This document shows, one piece after another, positions 25,585 through 35,085 of a DNA stretch of 51,453 nt (position 1 is the first letter of the stretch; every line of letters starts with the position of its first letter). This DNA is from a virus: positions 1 through 51,453 of the IMG/VR virus record IMGVR_UViG_3300032236_000307. One strand, 5' to 3'. Both the position numbers and the translations under genes were made by a program. The notes under the pieces are model-generated. The model saw nothing but the letters and a program-made list of their open reading frames with translations, made no database searches and was not told the DNA's origin.

Positions 25585-26805
25585 ATGACTACATATACCA
25601 ATCCGTACACAGGCCAGACCATCAACCCATCGCAGGTGGGTTACGAGTCTTTGTCCATCACCGCCGACACCATCCTTCAGTGGCCCGTCAACGGCAACGA
25701 CTCAAGCATCGTCTCCAACATCATGGATGTCACGGCGAGCACAGATGGCTTGTCGTTGATCCTGCCATCAGCACAACAGGTGTCGGTCGGTCAGAACATC
25801 ATCATCCGAAACATTGGCTCGCACACATTCAGCGTGAAGAATGCCGGCCTGAGCGTCATTGCCAATATTTCATCGGGCATCGCCAACTTCATCTACCTGA
25901 CTGACAACACAACGGATGCCGGACTGTGGACGGTGATCACGTTTGGCGCAGGCACTTCATCAGCCAATGCGGCAAGCCTTGCAGGGTACGGCCTGACCGC
26001 TTTGAACACCACACTGAATGCGGCGTACAACGTCAGCATCCAGTACAGCAACTACCAAATCCTGAACACAGACCGCGCGTCGTTCTTGGTGTGGGAGTCT
26101 GGTGCCGGAACATTCACCCTGCCACCTGCCAGCAGTGTCGGCAACAACTGGTTTGTGATCATCCGAAACAATGGCACAGGCATCCTGAACATTGCTCTAC
26201 AGGGCTCTGACACCATTGATGGGAACGCCAATGCTCAGTTGCAAATCAGCGAGTCATTCGTTGTTTGCTCCAACGGGTCAAGCGGGTTTTTCAGCTTTGG
26301 TTACGGTCAAGCAACCAGCTTTTTCTTTACCCAGTTGGTAAAGAATGTGACTGGCGGCACCGTCACTTTGACTTCCGCCGAGGCATCAAACCTGATCCAA
26401 GAGTACACAGGCACACTGACATCGAATTGCACGGTGATCCTGCCGCCCACGGTTCAGCTTTACTCGTTGCAGAACAAGACAACCGGGTCATACACACTGA
26501 CATTCAAGACCACCTCTGTCGGCGCGACAACCGTTGTCCTGCCGCAGAATCAGACCATCATTGCCATCTGTGACGGCACGAACGTCTACAACTCACAGAC
26601 TGCATCAACGTCCACCTTGTCTGCATTGACGCTGGGCAACGGATCCATTGGCGGCCCATCACTGAACTTTGTGGGCGACACTACAACTGGTGTTTTCTTG
26701 GTTGGTAGTGGTCAGCTTGGTTTCACTGCTGGCGGTGCCGGAGGCATGACACTGACTACCACCAGCCTGCGCGTGCCTGTTGGCATTCCCGGGGGCACGT
26801 TTTGA
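25585..26805 (+). CDS. Virion beta-structured protein, 406 aa
   Basis: A Ser/Thr/Asn/Ile-rich protein with repeated jelly-roll-like or needle-like segments (LILPSAQQVSVGQNIIIRN, TFTLPPASSVGNNWFVIIRN, CTVILPPTVQLYSLQNK). These repeats alternate a strand and an I-I-R-N turn and suggest a trimeric fibre or plug. It ends VPVGIPGGTF, sharing GGTF with the long fibre. Located between adaptor and hub, so a tail needle or tail-tip component is plausible but not shown. Confidence 0.6.
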   Translation: MTTYTNPYTGQTINPSQVGYESLSITADTILQWPVNGNDSSIVSNIMDVTASTDGLSLILPSAQQVSVGQNIIIRNIGSHTFSVKNAGLSVIANISSGIANFIYLTDNTTDAGLWTVITFGAGTSSANAASLAGYGLTALNTTLNAAYNVSIQYSNYQILNTDRASFLVWESGAGTFTLPPASSVGNNWFVIIRNNGTGILNIALQGSDTIDGNANAQLQISESFVVCSNGSSGFFSFGYGQATSFFFTQLVKNVTGGTVTLTSAEASNLIQEYTGTLTSNCTVILPPTVQLYSLQNKTTGSYTLTFKTTSVGATTVVLPQNQTIIAICDGTNVYNSQTASTSTLSALTLGNGSIGGPSLNFVGDTTTGVFLVGSGQLGFTAGGAGGMTLTTTSLRVPVGIPGGTF

Positions 26806-28571
26806 CAGCAAAAGTCACCACCCTACTGGTCAAGCCCGGCATCCAGCGGGACGGTACCCAGTTTGCCTCAGACACTTATGTCGATGGCGAGTGGGTGCGC
26901 TTTCAACGTGGCTTGCCTCGCAAAATGGGCGGCTACAACGGCATCTTCCTGAACGCGACAAACATCTCGCGCGGCATGACCATGACCTCAGTCAATGGTC
27001 TGAACTACGTTGTATCCGGCTACAACAACGGGCTGGAACAGTGGGTGACCGACAACGACGACGGCGTGGGCGCTGGCCCGACGCAGTACACCTTCTCGTC
27101 CGGGTTCACTGCCAGTGACAACAACCTGTGGCAGTTTGACATTGGCTACGACTCGACAGGCGGTGCCACAAACAACCTCATTGCTCACCCCGGCCTGAAC
27201 CTTGCCGCGATTGACAACACGACAAACACCCGCCCCTTGGCTGGGCAGTTCCCCGGCACATCGTTGGCTCCTGTAGGTGTTTTCACGGCCTCCGGCACAC
27301 TGACAAGCGGATCAAAGAACGTCACATTCGCCGCAGTCAACGTGGCAATGGGTGCAGGCGTATCGGTCTCAGGATCAGGCATTCAAGCAGGCACGACCAT
27401 TGTGTCCGCCTCTACCGTCGCAGGTGTCTGGACGGTCGTTCTGAGCCTTGCCGCAACCGCATCGGTGACCACGACACTGACCTTCGACAACAACATTTCC
27501 GTATCCGGCGGCGTGGTGATGCTTCACCCGTACCTGTTCGTGTATGGCAACAACGGCCTGATCCAGAATTGCTCTGCTGGCAATTTCAACGACTGGACAT
27601 CGGCTGATGCCAATGCCAACAACGTGTCCACCGGCAAGATCGTCAAGGGCCTGCCAATCCGTGGTGGTACCACATCCCCCTCCGGCTTGTTTTGGTCGCT
27701 GGATTCACTGATTCGCGTGTCCTACGCCCCGTCCACAGTGAATGGTGTGAACTTCTATTGGCGCTATGACCTGCTGACCAGCCAGACATCGATCATGTCT
27801 TCCCAGTGCGTGATCGAGTACGACGGCATCTTCTATTGGTGCGGTGTTGACCGCTTCCTCATGTACAACGGTGTTGTGCAAGAGATCCCCAACACCATGA
27901 ACCAGAACTACTTCTTTGACAACCTGAACTATGTTCAGCGTCAAAAAGTGTGGTGTACCAAGGTGCCTCGCTGGGGCGAAATATGGTGGTTCTATCCCAA
28001 GGGTGACGCAACCGAATGCACCGACGCAATCATCTACAACGTGCGCGAGAAGACTTGGTATGACGCTGGTCAAGCTGAGGGCGCACGCCGATCTGCTGGC
28101 ACGTTCTCCGAGGTGTTTAGAAAGCCCATCTGGGGCGGCGTTGATGCCAACATCACCGGCGGCTACACCTTGTGGCAACACGAGACCGGCACCGACCGGG
28201 TCTATACCAAGAACGTCGATGCCATCAAGTCCTCGTTTGAGACTTGCAACCTTGGCTTGGTGACTGGCGGCCCCGGCAACCCTCAACTGGTGGGCGACAA
28301 CATGTGGGCGCACATTGAGCGCATCGAGCCTGACTTTGTTCAAAGTGGGACAATGAATGTGTTTGTGACGGGTAAGGGCTACGCCGACGATGTTGACATC
28401 ACAACAGGCCCGTATCCGTTTGATCCAGACACACTGAAGATTGACATGCGTGAACAACGTCGTGAGTTGCGATTGAGGTTTGAGTCCAACACCCAGAATG
28501 GCAATTACCAGATGGGTAAGGTATTGATCTCTGTCGATGGCGGCGATGTTCGCGGAACAGGCAACCCATGA
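26802..28571 (+). CDS. Tail hub protein, P22 gp10-like (packaged-DNA stabilisation)
   Basis: A 589-residue protein starting at TTG 26802, overlapping the upstream TGA; the first ATG would delete about 40 good residues (LLVKPGIQRDGTQFASDTYV). Features of the gp10 group are WVRFQRGLPRKMGGYNG, beta-propeller-like repeats (LFVYGNNGLIQNCS, SIMSSQCVIEYDGIFYWCG) and a PRWGEIWWFYP segment. Residues about 165-232 hold an inserted beta module related to that in the 8731 gene (GVSVSGSGIQAGTTI ... TLTF). It would seal the portal-adaptor channel after packaging. Confidence 0.7.
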   Translation: MTAKVTTLLVKPGIQRDGTQFASDTYVDGEWVRFQRGLPRKMGGYNGIFLNATNISRGMTMTSVNGLNYVVSGYNNGLEQWVTDNDDGVGAGPTQYTFSSGFTASDNNLWQFDIGYDSTGGATNNLIAHPGLNLAAIDNTTNTRPLAGQFPGTSLAPVGVFTASGTLTSGSKNVTFAAVNVAMGAGVSVSGSGIQAGTTIVSASTVAGVWTVVLSLAATASVTTTLTFDNNISVSGGVVMLHPYLFVYGNNGLIQNCSAGNFNDWTSADANANNVSTGKIVKGLPIRGGTTSPSGLFWSLDSLIRVSYAPSTVNGVNFYWRYDLLTSQTSIMSSQCVIEYDGIFYWCGVDRFLMYNGVVQEIPNTMNQNYFFDNLNYVQRQKVWCTKVPRWGEIWWFYPKGDATECTDAIIYNVREKTWYDAGQAEGARRSAGTFSEVFRKPIWGGVDANITGGYTLWQHETGTDRVYTKNVDAIKSSFETCNLGLVTGGPGNPQLVGDNMWAHIERIEPDFVQSGTMNVFVTGKGYADDVDITTGPYPFDPDTLKIDMREQRRELRLRFESNTQNGNYQMGKVLISVDGGDVRGTGNP

Positions 28572-28822
28572 CGACCACCTACGACCCGCGCGGCATGACG
28601 TGGGACTACTGGTGCAAGTTGACCGAGGAGCAGTTTGCACCTCAACAGCTTGGGCACCTGCCTGAAGAGCAATGGCGTGAGTGGGTTGACGGCATGGTGG
28701 GCATTGGGTACTTCTTGAATTCAGGTGTGCCAGATTCCCGTGGATTTGAAAATTGGCAAGAATGGGCGCAAACCTTCATGGGCATCATGAGCATTGACCC
28801 CAACCCCGGAGTGATTCTTTAA
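28568..28822 (+). CDS. Small Trp-rich virion-module protein, 84 aa
   Basis: An 84-residue acidic protein with many Trp and Tyr residues (MTWDYWCKLTEEQF, WREWVDGMVGIGYF, ENWQEWAQTFMG). ATGA overlap with the hub gene. No known motif; location suggests tail assembly. Confidence 0.55.
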   Translation: MTTTYDPRGMTWDYWCKLTEEQFAPQQLGHLPEEQWREWVDGMVGIGYFLNSGVPDSRGFENWQEWAQTFMGIMSIDPNPGVIL

Positions 28823-28823
28823 C

Positions 28824-29195
28824 ATGAAGCCATCTGACGTAATTACGATTGACTCACAGAAACGAGGCTTGGATCCCCGGGCCGTGCTTGTTGGTGTCCA
28901 TGCTGTTGTTAAGCGTGGCGGCTTTGTTTTAGGTCAAGGCAACACAGCACTGGTGTTGCAAAGAATTGCTCCCGGAGTGTTTGCGGCTCACCTGTTTACC
29001 CATGATCCACCTCTGGCCTTGTCAAAGGCTTTGGTGACCTTCTTTGGTCAAATGCAAGGTAAGGGCGTGCATCGCCTATATGGCAAAGCCGACAACCAAG
29101 AGATCATTGGCCTGCTCAAGCAGTTGGGCCAAAGAGAGGGTGTCGAAGTCCTGCCATCAGACAAACCTGATTACAACTGGATGATTGAGCTATGA
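28824..29195 (+). CDS. Hypothetical protein, possible GNAT-related fold
   Basis: A 123-residue protein with the order of secondary structures seen in small acetyltransferase-like virion proteins: VHAVVKRGGFVLGQGNTALV, VFAAHLFTHDPP, ALSKALVTFFGQMQGKGVHRL, and EIIGLLKQLGQREGVEV. The acetyl-CoA loop (Q/RxxGxG/A) is not clear, so enzymatic activity is doubtful. ATGA coupling with the next gene. Weak assignment. Confidence 0.5.
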   Translation: MKPSDVITIDSQKRGLDPRAVLVGVHAVVKRGGFVLGQGNTALVLQRIAPGVFAAHLFTHDPPLALSKALVTFFGQMQGKGVHRLYGKADNQEIIGLLKQLGQREGVEVLPSDKPDYNWMIEL

Positions 29196-30811
29196 AACAC
29201 CTTGGCGGCTATCACACTCGCAACCTTGGTGCCCAGCCCAGAAAAGGCTACGACGGCACAGAAAAGATCGTAGACGGCTACATCGTGCGCAACTACGGCG
29301 GAGGTGGCGGCATACTGCTGGGCATTGGTTTGGCGGTTCTGACAGGTGGAGCAAGCCTTGCTTTAGACGCAGGCATGGCGGCGGCTGATACCGCAGTTGC
29401 GCTTGATGCCGTAGATACCGTGGCAACAGTTGCTGACACTGCGGCGGCGGCAGACACGATTGACACAGCCGCCAATGCAATTGATACCGTGAATTCGGTG
29501 ACGGATTTGCCGACCGACGTACCAGCCGATGTGCCTGCTGACGTGCCCACCCCCGATGCACCCACGCCCGACGCTCCTGCCCCAGATGGCGGACTGCCTC
29601 CGGTAAATGAGGGGCCAATGGGGCCACCCACTCCAGAAGGCCCAATGGGCCCACCTGAGCCTATGGGGCCGCCTACGCCCGATTCACCGCCTTACGACCC
29701 CAATGGCCTTGACAATCCGACTAAGCCCCCATACGACCAAAACGGCATGCCTGATGCGAAGCCGCCGGATCCCACAAAAACGCCAGACGGTCTTTCAAAG
29801 ATCACATCAAAGGTCGCAAAATCCTTTGCTAACAACTTGATGTCCAAACCAACCCCAACCCGCGCGTTGGGCACATCTAATGAGACTGCTTTAGGCAGTT
29901 CTTCCTCCAGCGGAGCAAACATGGCTACACCTAAATTTTTATGCAATCAGGCCGACCTTCTGACTGACAGAGGATCCTCCGCAGGCCCCAAGGGCGGCTT
30001 AGAAAAGTTGCAACAGATGCCATCCAATGCAGGCATGCAGTCTTCAGCCGCGCCGGTTTGCATGTACGCAATGCAAGACCAAATGGCAATGATGGGTCAA
30101 TCACCTGTTGGCTCAGGATTAGGCTACGCCATGGGCGGCATGGCTCATCTGGACGACGGCGGTCAGCCTGACAACAAAAACATAGATGCGGCAAAAATCT
30201 GGAAAGATGCCTTCTGTCAAAAAAGCCGCATGCCAAAATTTACATGCGATAAGCCTGAGTTGATGCACTATCAAGGAAGCCAGCAAAGCCATGGCTTATC
30301 TCCCCTGAAGCACATCTACACCTCAATGACTGGCGGTTACGCCAAGGGCGGCTTGCCTGAGAAGTACCATGCGGCGGCACCAGAGGGCCATCACCCTGAG
30401 TTCATCACTGGGGTGACCGGATACTATGCCTGCGGTGGCGGCACAGGCCAATCAGACGACATTCCAGCCATGCTTCACGACGGCGACTATGTCATGGACG
30501 CTGAGACTGTTTCAGCCCTTGGAGACGGCTCCAGCAAGGCTGGCAAGCATGTTCTAGACGGGTTCCGCACACAGGTGCCACATAAAGGCGGTGCTGGTGG
30601 CAACCCTGTGCCGGCAAAGATCGCAGACGGGGAGTATGTCTTTCCTGCGTCATTTGTAACTGCATTAGGTGGCGGCGATAATAAGCGCGGCGCGGAGATT
30701 TTGGACGGATTGCGGACAAAACTGCGTGCTCACAAAAGGGGTGCGCCGTTGGACAAAATCCCACCGAAAGCGAAAGACCCGATTGATTACATCAAAAAGG
30801 CAAAGGCATAA
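29192..30811 (+). CDS. Internal or tail virion protein with Pro-rich region and repeated C-terminal motif
   Basis: A 539-residue protein. Residues about 35-65 are Gly/Ala-rich and hydrophobic (GGGGGILLGIGLAVLTGGAS). Residues about 75-100 repeat D-T-[IAV]. About 105-195 is Pro-rich, with PADVP and GPMGPP repeats. The C-terminal region carries two related units, IPAMLHDGDYVMDAETVSALG and PAKIADGEYVFPASFVTALG, each followed by a conserved LDG helix, a motif common in phage virion proteins. Several Cys residues occur in KF[LT]C contexts. Probably an ejection or tail protein. Confidence 0.6.
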   Translation: MKHLGGYHTRNLGAQPRKGYDGTEKIVDGYIVRNYGGGGGILLGIGLAVLTGGASLALDAGMAAADTAVALDAVDTVATVADTAAAADTIDTAANAIDTVNSVTDLPTDVPADVPADVPTPDAPTPDAPAPDGGLPPVNEGPMGPPTPEGPMGPPEPMGPPTPDSPPYDPNGLDNPTKPPYDQNGMPDAKPPDPTKTPDGLSKITSKVAKSFANNLMSKPTPTRALGTSNETALGSSSSSGANMATPKFLCNQADLLTDRGSSAGPKGGLEKLQQMPSNAGMQSSAAPVCMYAMQDQMAMMGQSPVGSGLGYAMGGMAHLDDGGQPDNKNIDAAKIWKDAFCQKSRMPKFTCDKPELMHYQGSQQSHGLSPLKHIYTSMTGGYAKGGLPEKYHAAAPEGHHPEFITGVTGYYACGGGTGQSDDIPAMLHDGDYVMDAETVSALGDGSSKAGKHVLDGFRTQVPHKGGAGGNPVPAKIADGEYVFPASFVTALGGGDNKRGAEILDGLRTKLRAHKRGAPLDKIPPKAKDPIDYIKKAKA

Positions 30812-30813
30812 AC

Positions 30814-31965
30814 ATGGCAAACCTACTTCAAAGTTCACAACAAAAAACGACGTGCGTACCGTCGTTTTATACAAACTACCTGACCAACCTTGCGACCAAG
30901 GGTACGCAGGCGGCGTGTGCCGCAAAGTACGTTGGTGCACAGCCTTTACAAGTTGAGGCATTTAAAGCCGCAAATACCAACGCAGGAGCGGCACAGCCTG
31001 CATTCAAGACCGGCATGGGGTACCTTGGTTGCGCGGCAAACACCAAGATTGCTGGCGCGGCTTCTCCCTATCTGAATGAAGCGGAACAAACAAACACGGG
31101 TCAATTGGCCCAGTGTTACATGAGCCCCTACATCAACAATGCTGTGCAGAACATGTCAGACATTGGCATGAGGAACATCCGCCAGAATTTGGCACCGTCA
31201 GCCACCGCTGGCGCTGTTGGATCTGGTCAATTTGGCTCACAGCGCGGTGCTCAGGTGCTGGGTCAGGTTGAAGGCAATGCCATGCAGGATCTGAACAGCC
31301 AGATTGCAACCATGGAAAACGCTGGATATTCCAGCGCGTTGAATGCCGCCACCCAGAGACAGGCCCTGTTGAACCAATTGGGCTCCACAGCGGCTACAGC
31401 AAGCGCCGAATGTGCACGCGCGAAGCAGGCGGCAGGTCAAGCCATGGGCACACTGGGAACTGCCCTTACAAACGCCAACATTGCCTGCGAGAACGCAATG
31501 GCAACACTGGGTGGACAACAGCAGACCATTGCTCAGAATGCTCAGTGCTATGACTTGGCAAAGTACACCAAGGCCGCTGGCATTTTGCAAGGCGCACAGA
31601 TCCCGACATCAGTCAAAACAACCATGTGCGAGTCGCCATTCTCTGCGGCAGGTGGACTTGGCGCAGGCGTGCTTGGCGTGCTCTGCAAGTACCCCAACAT
31701 CATGTGCAAGGTTGGAAAAGGCTTGATGGATCTTTTGCCAAGCAGTTCATCATCCACGGGCGGACTTCCAAGTGGCACCGGCGCAGGTGATTCTGGTTAT
31801 CACGACCCAGTTTATAACCCGCCGGTGGATACTGCACCTGCCCCGGATTACGGCGTTGTGTGCCCTAACGATGCATGGGATTTTGCGAGAGGCGGCTCAA
31901 TCAAAGCGCGTGGCGCAATGGGATGTTCATCTACTCGCCACCATGGCGGTTTACCTAGAGGTTAA
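30814..31965 (+). CDS. Internal virion (DNA ejection) protein, Cys-rich
   Basis: A 383-residue Ala/Gln/Gly-rich helical protein. FYTNYLTNLATKGTQAA, VGAQPLQVEAF, and NIRQNLAPSATAGAVGSGQF with GSQRGAQVLGQ are the pattern of podovirus internal proteins that are ejected with the genome. It has 12 Cys, unusually many for this family as I know it, and ends ARGGSIKARGAMGCSS plus a His/Arg/Gly tail. It forms a set with the next two genes. Confidence 0.65.
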   Translation: MANLLQSSQQKTTCVPSFYTNYLTNLATKGTQAACAAKYVGAQPLQVEAFKAANTNAGAAQPAFKTGMGYLGCAANTKIAGAASPYLNEAEQTNTGQLAQCYMSPYINNAVQNMSDIGMRNIRQNLAPSATAGAVGSGQFGSQRGAQVLGQVEGNAMQDLNSQIATMENAGYSSALNAATQRQALLNQLGSTAATASAECARAKQAAGQAMGTLGTALTNANIACENAMATLGGQQQTIAQNAQCYDLAKYTKAAGILQGAQIPTSVKTTMCESPFSAAGGLGAGVLGVLCKYPNIMCKVGKGLMDLLPSSSSSTGGLPSGTGAGDSGYHDPVYNPPVDTAPAPDYGVVCPNDAWDFARGGSIKARGAMGCSSTRHHGGLPRG

Positions 31966-31967
31966 TG

Positions 31968-33569
31968 ATGGCAACTACTACTCAAGATCCCAGCAAAACA
32001 GACTACACCTTTGCCGGAGGCTTGTCTGGTGTTAATCCTGCCGAGCTTGATCCTCAGGACATTCAAAGACTTCGTGACGTGACTGATCAGGGCATTGAAG
32101 CCCTGAAGCACCGTTATGACAACCCCAACTGGTTCAAGGTTGCGGCTGGCTTTGCCAAGCCCACGGGCGGCAACTTCTTGGCATCTTTGGGCAATGCAAT
32201 GGAGCCTCTAGGTGAAAACGTAGAGCAAGAGCGTGCCAACATTCAACCAGTTGTGAATGCGCAAATCCTGCGCGAGCAAAGCAACATGTTGCTTGGACAG
32301 AAAATTAAGCAAAACCAAATTTTCCAAGAGTGGCGTGCATCAGGCATGCCAATGGATGAGCGCACCTATTCACGGATTGCTTCATTGGGCGAGAACACGG
32401 ACGTTGCAAAGTCTGCCAAACAATATTGGGATCAAGCCAAGGCTCGTGTTGAGACAACCACGGGCGCTCAAAGGGCCAGATACGAGTTTCCTGAGCTTGA
32501 TGATGCATTCAAGAAATTTGTTGAAGTGTCAGCAGATCCAACTGCCGATCCAAAAGAAATCCAAAGAAGATCAGAGGCTGTCAGCAAGAACCTTGATGCG
32601 GCGAAGCCACCTCAGACAGAGCAGGCGACATGGGATGGCATGTCGTTGCAGGATAAGCGTAATGAAATCGCAAAATACGCTCATGATCAACAGACAATTG
32701 GCTTGACAGAAGAAGGCAAGTTCAGGTTTAACCACGACCAAGCGGTCAATCGCCTTCCATTGATGGAAACCATTCGCAATCAAGCATTGGGCAAAGGATT
32801 GCATGATGCTCAATTGAAGGACGAGAAAGGTCAAACCGTCACGCTTACAGGCCAACAGCAAATGGCTAAATTGCTGGGCATGTTTGGCGGCAACAACCCG
32901 TTTGAAATCATTGCCAAGGCGGCGAATGAAGGCAAGTTTGGCGACCTGTTTAAAGGCGCTGATCAGTTGGTTCGTCAGGGCATGATGACCTCTGAAGCTC
33001 GCACGGAGTTTGAGGCACTGGTTAAATCGTTGGCGATGCAGGAAGTTCAATTCCGCAATGGCGCGATCAATCCCACAAACGCATACCAATCCTTACAGCA
33101 GAGTGCTACACCGGGTGTCTGGAATTCACAAAGCTCTTTGGTTCATATTCTTGATTTGATGGCTCATGGCGAAAGCAATGAGATCAACAAATATCAACAT
33201 ATTCTTACCAAACCCACTAACCCACAAGAACCTTATGGGGGTCGTCGCATTGGCGCAGATAGCGCCTTCTATGACAAGCAAAGAGAGTGGGCGGCGGAGC
33301 ACGAGCGCATTGCAAAGAACATCTCTCAGATGCCTATGAAGACACCTGACTGGTACAGACCCGGCTACAAGCCTCAGCCAGATACAGAGCAAAAGCCTCA
33401 GGCCAATCCCCCTGCTGTACAGGCACAACCATCTGGCGGAGAACAGCGCAAGACCAACCCTCCCGCCAATGCGCCCCGCAGGAATGATCGGATTGTTGGT
33501 GCCAACGGCAACGTATGGCAAAGAGATCCACAGACTGGCAAATACAATGACACAGGGGAGAAACCGTAA
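31968..33569 (+). CDS. Internal virion protein, 533 aa
   Basis: ATG 31968 is chosen over ATG 31965 because AGAGG then lies six bases upstream. The product is a hydrophilic helical protein: a structured N-terminus (LKHRYDNPNWFKVAAGFAKP), a central alpha-helical body, and a Pro/Gln-rich C-terminus with a small last module (RIVGANGNVWQRDPQTGKYN). Size and place between two other internal-type proteins fit the P22/T7-like ejection set. The stop overlaps the next ATG by one base. Confidence 0.6.
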   Translation: MATTTQDPSKTDYTFAGGLSGVNPAELDPQDIQRLRDVTDQGIEALKHRYDNPNWFKVAAGFAKPTGGNFLASLGNAMEPLGENVEQERANIQPVVNAQILREQSNMLLGQKIKQNQIFQEWRASGMPMDERTYSRIASLGENTDVAKSAKQYWDQAKARVETTTGAQRARYEFPELDDAFKKFVEVSADPTADPKEIQRRSEAVSKNLDAAKPPQTEQATWDGMSLQDKRNEIAKYAHDQQTIGLTEEGKFRFNHDQAVNRLPLMETIRNQALGKGLHDAQLKDEKGQTVTLTGQQQMAKLLGMFGGNNPFEIIAKAANEGKFGDLFKGADQLVRQGMMTSEARTEFEALVKSLAMQEVQFRNGAINPTNAYQSLQQSATPGVWNSQSSLVHILDLMAHGESNEINKYQHILTKPTNPQEPYGGRRIGADSAFYDKQREWAAEHERIAKNISQMPMKTPDWYRPGYKPQPDTEQKPQANPPAVQAQPSGGEQRKTNPPANAPRRNDRIVGANGNVWQRDPQTGKYNDTGEKP

Positions 33570-35053
33570 TGGCGGACAACACCGACATTCCAATTTCGAC
33601 TTGGAACAACAACCCGGGTAACCTGAGGCCGCCCAAGGGTGTGACCTACAAGGGTCAAATTGCAACCGACCCCAACACAGGCTTTGCTATTTTTGAAGAC
33701 CCTGAGTCAGGACGTAACGCGCTAGAGGGCGACATCAACATCAAGCTCAAGCGCGGCATCAACACGCCTCATGATTTTGTCGAAGCATATTTGGGCAAAG
33801 ATCCAAAGAACACAGATCAAAACAAGATCGACTACAAACAGCACATTGCAAACACCCTTGGCTTGAAGGATCCACACGAGCCCTTCCCTGAGAATTCCAC
33901 TTCCAAGATTGCTGATGCAATATCCGGCTTTGAAAGCGGCTCATGGAAAAAGCCAAAGCCTCAGCAGGCCGAGCCAGCCGATTCTGAAGAGGGCAAAACA
34001 ATCACAGGCGGTGACATCAAAAAAGATGAAGCCGCTGATGCGGATCAGGGCAACAAAGGAAATGTTCCAACAGTTGACCCTAGAAGTCTTCCCGGCACAA
34101 GCACTGCATACAAGCAGGACATAGGAACGCTGGGCGCTCTCACTGGAGCCGTGAGTGCTGGCGCGGTGGAGGCGGGGTCTGCAATCATTCCTGCAAAGTC
34201 AAACATTCTTGCCGCGATGCGCATCGGGTCTACTGACCCCAATGCTCCATCTACACGCTGGGGCCTAGATTCGTACACAAGAAAAATGTTTCCGATGGAT
34301 ACCGATATCCATTTGAAAGACTTGGAAAGTGAAGTCACAAAACTTCGTCAAGCGGCGGATCCAAAGGCACCCAAGGTCAAGCTCAGGACAATGTCTGAAG
34401 TGCAGGACGCAATAAAAGAAATTCAAGCCAAAGCACCTTCTGTCGTGCAAAAGCCTGTCATTTCGCCTGTGCCCGGATCTCCCGGTCAATTCAGCGACAC
34501 TGGAAGATTTGTGGTCAGAGATGTTCCCGGAACACCCGGCGCTGACCTGTCTGCCTATGTTCGCAACCCCAACACGCCCGTTAAAAATGCGGTGATGGCT
34601 CCTGTGAAAGCGGCACAAAGAGCGGTGACTGGCGCACTGCCTTCAGCCCTCCGAATTGGTACCGGCGCTTTAGGTGGCCTCAATGCGGCAACCAGTGGAT
34701 ATGACGCATGGGAGATGGCGCACGATCCCAAGTATGGCGGCTCATCTGAGCAAGGTAATTACTACAACCCCTATGTCTTGGGCAAGGGGGCTCAAATGGT
34801 AGGCGGCGCAATGATGATGGTGCCCGGCATGCAATTGCCCGGTGCCGCACTGACTGCTGTTGGTATGGCTCCTGAGGCGTATGACCTTGCAACAGAATAT
34901 GGCCCTAAGGCTTATGAGTATGCCAAGCGAGAGGCTCCGAAAGCTGTTCCAAGGGCTCGTGAATATTTGCACCGTACTCTTGCGCCTGAAACACAGGCCA
35001 ATCTAAAAAGGCAATACCCAGACGACACCGGCAACCTTGGCGCGTTGCCATAA
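33569..35053 (+). CDS. Internal virion protein with a NNPGNLR (muralytic-like) N-terminal domain
   Basis: A 494-residue protein. Residues about 10-110 carry WNNNPGNLRPP, GFAIFEDPESGRNALEGDI and YLGKDPKNTDQNKIDY plus HIANTLGL. This arrangement is found in phage structural proteins of the P5-like group, thought to open the cell wall on entry. A Pro/Asp-rich linker follows, then Ala/Gly-rich, partly hydrophobic segments near 195-210 and 400-440 that could insert into membranes. Last gene of the late plus-strand block. Confidence 0.65.
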   Translation: MADNTDIPISTWNNNPGNLRPPKGVTYKGQIATDPNTGFAIFEDPESGRNALEGDINIKLKRGINTPHDFVEAYLGKDPKNTDQNKIDYKQHIANTLGLKDPHEPFPENSTSKIADAISGFESGSWKKPKPQQAEPADSEEGKTITGGDIKKDEAADADQGNKGNVPTVDPRSLPGTSTAYKQDIGTLGALTGAVSAGAVEAGSAIIPAKSNILAAMRIGSTDPNAPSTRWGLDSYTRKMFPMDTDIHLKDLESEVTKLRQAADPKAPKVKLRTMSEVQDAIKEIQAKAPSVVQKPVISPVPGSPGQFSDTGRFVVRDVPGTPGADLSAYVRNPNTPVKNAVMAPVKAAQRAVTGALPSALRIGTGALGGLNAATSGYDAWEMAHDPKYGGSSEQGNYYNPYVLGKGAQMVGGAMMMVPGMQLPGAALTAVGMAPEAYDLATEYGPKAYEYAKREAPKAVPRAREYLHRTLAPETQANLKRQYPDDTGNLGALP

Positions 35054-35057
35054 ATAA

Positions 35058-35083
35058 CCCCCTCCGTATGTGGAGGGGGATTT
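35058..35083. terminator. Hairpin terminator between convergent operons
   Basis: A perfect 8-bp stem, CCCCCTCC (35058-35065) with GGAGGGGG (35072-35079), and a 6-nt loop. On the plus strand it is followed by ATTTGCTT; on the minus strand the following bases are T-rich (GTTATTTAT). It lies between the ends of the plus-strand and minus-strand gene blocks and probably stops both. Confidence 0.75.
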
Positions 35084-35085
35084 GC

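Noticed and set aside
27705-28640. Long minus-strand open frame opposite the tail-hub gene (also 10144-10845 and 19442-19741)
   Set aside because: They lie opposite genes with clear family features; composition is the complement of Gly-, His- or Thr-rich coding (Pro- or Val-rich), and no ribosome sites are present.
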